Under the pieces are notes generated by a model. The model saw nothing but the letters and a program-made list of their open reading frames with translations. It ran no database searches and was not told where the DNA came from. DNA of 64,000 bases. Source: Listeria cossartiae subsp. cayugensis. Lineage in GTDB: Bacteria > Bacillota > Bacilli > Lactobacillales > Listeriaceae. Of the stretch, positions 58,156 to 64,000 are shown in pieces. A program made the translations under genes and the position numbers. Location of the stretch: contig NZ_JAARZC010000001.1 in the NCBI RefSeq assembly GCF_014229095.1, positions 744,001 to 808,000 on the forward strand. The letters are read 5' to 3'. The first letter of the stretch is position 1. Every line of letters begins with the position of its first letter.

Positions 58156-59187
58156 CTATTCTCCTAAAGGCAAAACTGATACATCTCCAGTTTCCCAATC
58201 AAAGAAAAGGAATTCAACTCCATTCTTAGTATTTGTTGATGTAAACAAAAATCTTTGAGGAACATCCACTCGAAAACTAGTAGATATATCTATAACACTG
58301 TTATCATTTTCTTCACTATTAGTAATATCAAATAGTGAGCCATGCCAATTATTATAGATTAGTTGAGATATCTTTATATTTTTATTTTTTAGAACTTCTT
58401 TTATTTTTTTCCTATCAGCTATACTAATATCATTTCCCAATATAACTTCTATTAGTGAGTCTTTATAGGTTAGGAATTGATTTTCTGCACTATTATTAGA
58501 ATACAAAATATATCTGTATTCTTTTTCATCTTTCCAAGATAATGATTTATTGAAAAAAAGATTTTTATTAAAATGAATTGAGTGCCACTTTAAGTAGTTC
58601 TCTTTACCAATGTGAAGATAGTGCTCTAATTGAAGCATAAAGGGATTAGAGATATTAGAGAGTAAAAATGGATTATACATACACTTGAGGTAGTTAATGA
58701 TGAAGGGGAAGTTTATTCCCGTAAAAGTTTTAAAATAACCATTAATAGAATAAAGATTAAATATACTTCCTGTATTATTAATATCGGTATAATGTATTTC
58801 CTTTTCAAATAAAAAGTTATTTGTTTGTGAATTTAAAACTTTTGATAATTTTTTATGGTCAAAGACTAAACAAATTCCTTTATGTTTTTGACCATATGAA
58901 TCCCACATTTTCATATCATAGGCAATTTCTTTATTTGCTCTTGTCATACAAAGTACCAACCAATGATCTTTAATAAAGTCATTGCTTTCATGAAAAAAAT
59001 TGGGCTTGAATTTGTCTTTGTTCTCTATAGAGTGTCCATAAAATTTAAAGGGCCATGATTTTGATTCTTTAGGATCGTTTACATATCTAAAACTGCTGAA
59101 TTTTAATGTTTCATTTTTAAGTATAAAATTTACAGCAGTATCTGCACTTGTAAAATGATATAAATTATTGTCTTCAATCATTTTCAT
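58156..59187 (-). CDS. DUF2971-like protein
   Basis: 343 residues. LYHFTSADTAVNFI, FSSFRYVNDPKESKSW, VLCMTRANK, MWDSYGQKHKGICLVFD are the DUF2971 pattern (start of chain, NDP-E, cysteine/serine strand, W-Y-HKG). Family function is not established; members occur in accessory and defence regions. First ATG at 59187; a second at 59181 has better spacing from GGCGGG. Convergent with the membrane protein pair. Confidence 0.75.
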   Translation of the reverse strand: MKMIEDNNLYHFTSADTAVNFILKNETLKFSSFRYVNDPKESKSWPFKFYGHSIENKDKFKPNFFHESNDFIKDHWLVLCMTRANKEIAYDMKMWDSYGQKHKGICLVFDHKKLSKVLNSQTNNFLFEKEIHYTDINNTGSIFNLYSINGYFKTFTGINFPFIINYLKCMYNPFLLSNISNPFMLQLEHYLHIGKENYLKWHSIHFNKNLFFNKSLSWKDEKEYRYILYSNNSAENQFLTYKDSLIEVILGNDISIADRKKIKEVLKNKNIKISQLIYNNWHGSLFDITNSEENDNSVIDISTSFRVDVPQRFLFTSTNTKNGVEFLFFDWETGDVSVLPLGE

Positions 59188-59303
59188 TTTCCCGCCATTC
59201 TTTTTATTATTTCAAGATTAGATAAAAGCAATTTGAACTGGAAGATACATAATCGTATCTTTTGTATATAATATCACATGAGCTTTAGTTTTGTTAACTT
59301 TAA

Positions 59304-59576
59304 GGAAATATATTACCGACTTTCACAGCTAAGTGGATGGATAGTTCACCAAGTGCAAAAATTGATGGAGACGTTCTGTATGAGTTGAATCAGCCTTTCC
59401 TAGATAAAGCGATTCAGCGAGGAGATGACGTAGCTATGGCTACAAAGACGACTGTAGAAAACTTATACATCGCTGGGACTAAACAACGTACGGGCTTTGG
59501 CCATGAATATGAATACTTACTACAACATGGTTATACTTATGATGCAAAAACAAGCACAATGAAGTTGAAGAAATGA
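59304..59576 (+). pseudogene. C-terminal remnant of an LXG-type polymorphic toxin
   Basis: Open without a credible start, reading LPTFTAKWMDSSPSAKIDGD, ...FLDKAIQRGDDVAMATKP-like, and FGHEYEYLLQHGYTYD near the end. The sequence reads like the end of a Listeria LXG/WXG-exported toxin, but that is from memory. The N-terminal export and linker regions are missing. Followed by immunity-type genes. Confidence 0.65.
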
Positions 59577-59587
59577 GGAATTCAACC

Positions 59588-59956
59588 ATGAAAATAAACA
59601 ATAATGCAAAAGAAATAATCCTTAAAAAAAGTGAATTTCTACTCCATAATAATTTTAAATTAATAGAAATAACCGACGCTACTATCACATTTTCAAACAA
59701 GAAAATTGCTTTTATAATCGGTTATGAAAGATATGATAATGTAAGTAATATTAATGTAAAGTTTTTGGAAGAAAACGAAATGTTTAATCTTGGCTGGATT
59801 GCTTTTGTAAGAAGAAATCAGACGCCGCTTCCTCAGAGTAGATTAGATAATATATTGGAGTTACTTGATTATGCTGAAAAAAATTATGATAAAGTTACTA
59901 ACTTACAATTTTGCCAAGAAAGTAGAGAAATGGTAAAAGACTTCTTGAAAGAATAA
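59588..59956 (+). CDS. Probable immunity protein downstream of the toxin remnant
   Basis: 122 residues, small, acidic, with a beta-strand core (FKLIEITDATITF, KIAFIIGYERYDN) and a C-terminal helix. ATG at 59588 behind GAGGAA, 12 bases after the toxin remnant ends; the position is diagnostic of an immunity gene. Family not recognised. Confidence 0.65.
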   Translation: MKINNNAKEIILKKSEFLLHNNFKLIEITDATITFSNKKIAFIIGYERYDNVSNINVKFLEENEMFNLGWIAFVRRNQTPLPQSRLDNILELLDYAEKNYDKVTNLQFCQESREMVKDFLKE

Positions 59957-59991
59957 TGACTGGGATTATAGAAAAAAAGGGCTGTGATCAA

Positions 59992-60411
59992 TTGGATTTT
60001 TATAAAGAAGTTGAAAAAATATTCAAAGGATATGAGCAAAAATATCAATTGAAGCTAACTAAAATAGATAATAATGAAGTTGCTTTTATCGGAGAAAATT
60101 AAGCTTTAGGTATAGGATGGAGCACGGACGGGATTGATTTGCATTATTTCAAACTAGATAATTCGACGCTCTGTAAATTTAGCTTGGATAATTTATTAAA
60201 CGCAAAACTAATTCACATAGAACGAAACGGATTAATTCCTAGTACAACAATTTACGAGAAAATAATTAATGAATTAATAATCTGCGAAAGAGGATTTAAT
60301 AATCATTTTCAAAAATTGCTAACGGGTGAAACATTAAGTAGCTGTGGTAATGAAGAATTTGTTTCGAGTTTGGAGAAGAATATTATTGAACGTGAACTGT
60401 TGACTCATTAA
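59992..60411 (+). pseudogene. Immunity-like gene broken by an in-frame stop
   Basis: TTG at 59992 opens LDFYKEVEKIFKGYEQKYQL to a TAA at 60100; the same frame goes on as ALGIGWSTDGIDLHYFKLD to 60411. Together about 139 codons of coherent sequence, so one nonsense change would explain it. The downstream part has no good start. Confidence 0.65.
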
Positions 60412-60495
60412 TACTGCTTAGAAAGAGAATCGTATTATTTCCATGAATTTGATTGCATAATATCTTAAATGCCAGCATGAAAAGGAGATCATCAA

Positions 60496-60999
60496 ATGAG
60501 TATTACAGAAGAAGAATTTGAAGAACAAGTTTCGGTGCTATTTATTCATTATCTAGAAAAATGTACACCGGAAGAAATCCATCAATTGGTGGTAGAATGG
60601 AATTTTGATAATCCTAAGAAACCGATTTATTGGATTGCGAATTCGCCAAAAACGGATAAAGGAACGGCGTTAATGTTGTTTTGCTTAATGGAGCCGGACT
60701 TTGCTTATCAGTTTGAAACAAGAGAAGAGATGGTTGAAAAAAGCAGTTGGTATGAAGAAGATTTTGATATTGTAACTGTTCTGGCGAAAAATTACTTAGA
60801 TGGGTTCTATCAAAATCAATCATATGGCTACACACCACCAGCCGAGTTTCAAGATGAAGAAATGAAAAGACCGATTGCGCGTGAAATGTTTGTTGCTTTG
60901 AACGGGATGGAGATTTCTGAGTCGGCGGATTGGGCAGATGGTTTTCCTCCTGAATTGCAGGAACGGTATAATGAACTAGCTGAATCAGTGGAAGAATAA
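60496..60999 (+). CDS. DUF4274-like protein, probable toxin-immunity family
   Basis: 167 residues, acidic (EEEFEEQVSVLF start), containing CTPEEIHQLVVEWNFDNP, WIANSPKTDKGTALMLF and AREMFVALNG. DUF4274 genes commonly sit beside polymorphic toxins. ATG after AAGGAGA. Intact, monocistronic, with terminator. Confidence 0.72.
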   Translation: MSITEEEFEEQVSVLFIHYLEKCTPEEIHQLVVEWNFDNPKKPIYWIANSPKTDKGTALMLFCLMEPDFAYQFETREEMVEKSSWYEEDFDIVTVLAKNYLDGFYQNQSYGYTPPAEFQDEEMKRPIAREMFVALNGMEISESADWADGFPPELQERYNELAESVEE

Positions 61000-61037
61000 A
61001 TATTGTTCTTTCATTTTTAAAGCTGAGCATATTAAAT

Positions 61038-61072
61038 AAGCGACTACTCTTTGCGGAGGGAGTCGCTTTTTT
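61038..61072 (+). terminator. Terminator of the DUF4274-like gene
   Basis: AAGCGACTACTC pairs with GGAGGGAGTCGCTT around TTTGC with one mismatch, then T-run. Confidence 0.88.
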
Positions 61073-61301
61073 GTTTTAAGTCTAAAGGGTTGATAAATGT
61101 ATATAAAGGGAAAAGTACTTTTAAACTAGTATTTTTCGCAAAAAAATGAATTTTTTGTGAAAAACGGTGATAAAGTATGAAAAGGCTAATAGAAATGTGT
61201 ATTAATACGCTAGATACCTCATGATATAATTATGAATGTTTTCATGATATTAAATAATTGCAAGAGGAATGAAATAAGTTTTTAAACAGGAGGGACTAAT
61301 A

Positions 61302-62948
61302 ATGAAAAGCGAAGAATCGAATAATAGGCAAAACAAGCTGCGATCATATAATGTAATTAAAAATATGATAGGGTTTCTTTTTCTGATTAGTTTCATTACT
61401 GTTATTGGGACTAGTAATCAACTAGATGTGCAAGCGGAAAATCTCACTCAACCAACTGCCATCAATGAAATATTTCCAGATCCAGCTCTAGCAGATGCAA
61501 TGAGAAATCTATTAGGTAAAGCTAGTGTAACAGATATAGTATCACAAAATGAGTTAGACCAGCAGACAGGAATTAATGCCCCGTATAAAGGAATTAAAAA
61601 TTTGGAAGGTGTACAATATTTAAATAATATATCTAATTTGTTTGTATATTTTAACGAGATAACTGACATCAGTGTAATATCACATTTATCTAATTTAAAA
61701 TATGTGTATTTGGATGAAAATCACATCAATGATTTTAGTTCTTTATCTAACTTAATGAATTTAACAGAATTGAGTTTGGGTTCAACTCAGATAAGTGATA
61801 TCAGTGTATTATCGAATCTAACAAATTTAACAGAACTATCTTTATCTAATAATCAATTAAATAATCTGGAGGCATTATCTGGTTTACAGAATCTAAAGCT
61901 TTTGAATTTGGAAGAGACGCAGACGAGCGATATTAGTGCATTGTCAGATTTAACGAATCTAGAGGATTTGTATTTAGGTTATAATCAGATACGTGATATC
62001 AGTACGTTGTCAGATTTGAAAAACTTGACAACTTTATATTTAGCGCATAATCAAATACGTGATATCAGTCCATTATCAGACTTAACTAAACTAACAAGTT
62101 TAACTTTATTTAATCAGAATATAATGAACGATCCAATTATGTATAACCCAGCGATTACGATATCTAATGATGTTAAAGGTGTATCAGGGGCGTTAATAGC
62201 TCCGGCAACAATTAGTGATAGTGGGACTTATACTAATCCGAATATTACGTGGAATCTATCAAGCTATATCAATGAAGTAAGCTATACTTTTAGGCAAACA
62301 GTAACTGTTGGAAACGCAACAAATGATTTTTATGGTACAGTAAGACAACCACTTCAAGCAATACCAGTAGCTTATACGGTGACCTTTGATGTTAATGGAA
62401 CGGAAACAAAAGAATCAGTTAAAACAGGGGATTTTTTAACAGAACCAGCTGAACCAACAAAAGAAGGTTACACATTTATTGGTTGGTATGATGCGAAAAC
62501 AGGCGGGAATAAGTGGGATTTCAACACAGATAAAATGCCGGCGAAGGATATGACTTTGTACGCTCAGTTTCGTATTAATAAGTATATTGCTACATTTGAT
62601 GTAGACGGGAAGACAACGACAGAAATTGTCAATTATCAGTCCATGCTAGCAGCTCCCGCCGAACCAAAGAAAGAAGGTTACAAGTTTATTGGTTGGTATG
62701 ACGCGAAAACAGGTGGAAATAAATGGGATTTCGCAGCAGATAAAATGCCAGCGAAGGATATGACATTATATGCACAATTTTCGGTGAACGAACCAGGGAA
62801 TACGGATAAGCCTTTGAAGGAGTACAAACAAACAACTGCTATAACTACTTTACCTAAAACTGGTGATACAAGATCATTTTGGTTTTTAATTGGATTACTA
62901 TTTGTAGGCATGGGAACTAGAATGATGAAAAAATCTAGACAAATATAG
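61302..62948 (+). CDS. Internalin-like LRR surface protein with LPXTG anchor
   Basis: 548 residues: signal segment (about 20-45), N-terminal cap ([20 protein letters not shown]), about eight 22-residue leucine-rich repeats (about 95-265; [20 protein letters not shown] pattern), an inter-repeat Ig-like domain ([12 protein letters not shown]), two Listeria-Bacteroides (InlB B-type) repeats with [19 protein letters not shown], then LPKTGD, membrane helix and basic end (KKSRQI). Exported and anchored by sortase A. ATG after CAGGAGGG; leader about 230 bases. I do not match it to a named internalin. Confidence 0.93.
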   Translation: MKSEESNNRQNKLRSYNVIKNMIGFLFLISFITVIGTSNQLDVQAENLTQPTAINEIFPDPALADAMRNLLGKASVTDIVSQNELDQQTGINAPYKGIKNLEGVQYLNNISNLFVYFNEITDISVISHLSNLKYVYLDENHINDFSSLSNLMNLTELSLGSTQISDISVLSNLTNLTELSLSNNQLNNLEALSGLQNLKLLNLEETQTSDISALSDLTNLEDLYLGYNQIRDISTLSDLKNLTTLYLAHNQIRDISPLSDLTKLTSLTLFNQNIMNDPIMYNPAITISNDVKGVSGALIAPATISDSGTYTNPNITWNLSSYINEVSYTFRQTVTVGNATNDFYGTVRQPLQAIPVAYTVTFDVNGTETKESVKTGDFLTEPAEPTKEGYTFIGWYDAKTGGNKWDFNTDKMPAKDMTLYAQFRINKYIATFDVDGKTTTEIVNYQSMLAAPAEPKKEGYKFIGWYDAKTGGNKWDFAADKMPAKDMTLYAQFSVNEPGNTDKPLKEYKQTTAITTLPKTGDTRSFWFLIGLLFVGMGTRMMKKSRQI

Positions 62949-62954
62949 AAGCTT

Positions 62955-62993
62955 GAGCCGGCACGCCTTAAATTCGGAGTGCTGGCTCTTTTT
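62955..62993 (+). terminator. Terminator of the internalin-like gene
   Basis: GAGCCGGCAC (62955-62964) pairs with GTGCTGGCTC (62979-62988), then T5. Confidence 0.9.
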
Positions 62994-63085
62994 ATTTTCC
63001 TAAATAAACAAGAAATGCGCATTGCTTTATATGGATGAAGTTAGTATAATCGTTTTAATCAACAAGGAAGAGCAGGAGGGATTGA

Positions 63086-63391
63086 ATGAAATCACAGCAG
63101 ACATTTATGGTGGAGATTACCTTTTATTCTCAGACAAGAAAAACGGTTCCGGAAGCAGGGTATCGGCCGCATTTTGTGATGGAGCTAGATGAGGAAAAGG
63201 AATATTTAGGCGTTGAAATTTATGATATAGAAGTGGATGCGCTGGATTCGGCGGGCTATGCCATGTGTACTTTTTTATATGAACAAGAGGGCGTGGGTTA
63301 TAGTAAGATTCAACCAAATACGTCTTTTATGGTTATGGAGGGTGCGAATGTTGTTGGGAGAGGGAAAGTAATTAATTTTCCGATTGATTAA
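63086..63391 (+). CDS. Stand-alone EF-Tu C-terminal-like beta-barrel protein
   Basis: 101 residues resembling only a domain II/III barrel of EF-Tu: GYRPHFVMELDEEKEYLGV and TSFMVMEGANVVGRGKVI echo GYRPQFY and FSLREGGRTVGAGVV. No GTPase domain. Function unknown. ATG after AGGAGGG. Confidence 0.7.
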   Translation: MKSQQTFMVEITFYSQTRKTVPEAGYRPHFVMELDEEKEYLGVEIYDIEVDALDSAGYAMCTFLYEQEGVGYSKIQPNTSFMVMEGANVVGRGKVINFPID

Positions 63392-63413
63392 TAATTCTCC
63401 ATTCAGTTATAAT
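63384..63413 (+). promoter_or_regulatory. Promoter for the 63451 gene
   Basis: TTGATT, 18-base spacer, TATAAT (63408-63413); the -35 lies within the previous gene's end. Confidence 0.55.
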
Positions 63414-63450
63414 GGATAGGCAAACAAAAATTACTTTCAGGAGTGTTGGT

Positions 63451-63924
63451 ATGACGGAGCAAGAACAGAAAGATTATTTACTCGAAAAAGTAGTAGCTTA
63501 TTGTCAGAAGTGGAATGCTTTTGAAGCGGATATTTTTAATCAGCACAGTATGGAAGAGGCGGAATTGAGAAAAGAATTTCCTGGTGTGGATTTTCATTAT
63601 GCGAAAAGAACGGATTGGTTTAAAAAGTTTGCAAGCTTAATAACACCACTTTTTGATGAATATTGTACGGATAAGCATCGCGCGTATGTGGATGTGAAGC
63701 AACATAGTTTTGGTTTTCCGGTGAAATTTAATGGGGTCGAGGATTCGGTCGAAGCAAACGTGGAGTTGAAAAACAAAAATCGAGCGGAGGTTTATATTAA
63801 AAGTCAAACCAATTTTGATGATGAATACTTGTTTGTGCTTTTGCGTAAAGCCGATGAGTGGAAAATTGATAGTTATAAAAATAGAAGATATCTCAGTGAA
63901 AAATGGCAAAATAAATTGCTTTAA
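63451..63924 (+). CDS. Small protein, possibly NTF2-fold immunity type
   Basis: 157 residues: helical first half (EQEQKDYLLEKVVAYCQKWN), then a beta sheet ending LFVLLRKADEWKIDSYKNRR, which is the common end of NTF2-like domains. Assignment tentative. I use ATG at 63451, behind CAGGAG; the frame is open back to 63412. Confidence 0.6.
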   Translation: MTEQEQKDYLLEKVVAYCQKWNAFEADIFNQHSMEEAELRKEFPGVDFHYAKRTDWFKKFASLITPLFDEYCTDKHRAYVDVKQHSFGFPVKFNGVEDSVEANVELKNKNRAEVYIKSQTNFDDEYLFVLLRKADEWKIDSYKNRRYLSEKWQNKLL

Positions 63925-63952
63925 ATATAGTTATTATTTTGGACGTATTGTA

Positions 63953-64000
63953 ATGGACAACGAGAAGATAGCGACACAAGAAAAAGCGATTTGGGAAGAG
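63953..64000 (+). CDS. Possible start of a further gene, cut by the window end
   Basis: ATG at 63953 opens MDNEKIATQEKAIWEE to the last base. The upstream ribosome site is weak (GGAC). Too short to identify. Confidence 0.3.
   Translation, partial: MDNEKIATQEKAIWEE

Noticed and set aside
61071-61301. PrfA box upstream of the internalin-like gene
   Set aside because: No TTAACAnnTGTTAA-like sequence found in the leader.
50041-64000. Integrase, transposase or CRISPR array in the accessory region
   Set aside because: None of the proteins shows a recombinase or transposase motif and no regularly spaced repeats occur.

Overview
The window is from a low-GC Firmicute and reads as Listeria, most likely L. 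monocytogenes. The gene order moaA, moaB, thiF/moeB, def, pdhABCD, corA, suhB, typA, ftsW, pycA, tagGH, aut, galU, the tar/tag wall teichoic acid (WTA) genes, pncB, nadE, guaA is the Listeria backbone as I know it. The autolysin with GW modules and the LRR/LPXTG internalin-like protein are also Listeria hallmarks. I assign species and serotype from memory of this gene order, not from a search.

0-14.7 kb: the 3' part of moaA faces a minus-strand moeB/thiF-moaB pair. A flavin-reductase-like gene and peptide deformylase follow. Next is an 835-base non-coding stretch with dyads and a structured leader, then the complete pyruvate dehydrogenase operon pdhABCD. After that come a small membrane protein, an LDH-like protein without LDH catalytic residues, a UPF0223 protein, a thioredoxin-fold protein, CorA with a 35-codon small ORF in front of it, a YktB-like protein and an inositol monophosphatase-family protein.

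14.7-29 kb: typA/bipA with a hairpin leader, a secreted protein, YlaI-like and YlaN-like genes, ftsW, pyruvate carboxylase, a structured intergenic element, an orphan substrate-binding lipoprotein, the teichoic acid exporter tagGH, and the autolysin aut with six GW modules.

29-45.2 kb: a cell-wall glycopolymer locus. It holds a large SGNH-like (DUF6270-like) gene on the minus strand; a four-gene operon with a DPM1/GtrB-like glycosyltransferase, a GT-C-like membrane protein, a fused GT2-glycerophosphotransferase and an unrecognised partner; then galU; then tarI-tarJ, a GT2 enzyme, two CDP-alditol polymerase-type transferases and tagD. Both CDP-ribitol (tarI/J) and CDP-glycerol (tagD) supply genes are present, which fits a WTA with a glycerol-phosphate linkage and a ribitol-phosphate main chain.

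45.2-50.1 kb: NAD salvage (pncB, nadE), a small monooxygenase-fold protein, an orphan PTS IIB-like protein and guaA.

50-64 kb: accessory DNA starting exactly at the guaA 3' end. The last bases of guaA recur twice downstream (50903 and 52876), like attachment-site scars. Between them lie two diverged copies of a VOC-protein module, one still carrying its AraC-type regulator and the other only the regulator's 3' tail. An AT-rich island follows: a 922-residue DUF4062-like protein, two membrane-anchored proteins and a DUF2971-like protein, which I consider a candidate defence cluster. Next is a graveyard of polymorphic-toxin parts (a toxin C-terminal remnant, an intact immunity-like gene, one broken by an in-frame stop, and a DUF4274-like gene). 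The window ends with an internalin-like surface protein, a lone EF-Tu-like barrel protein and a possible NTF2-fold protein. I see no tRNA, rRNA, CRISPR array, insertion sequence or integrase gene.
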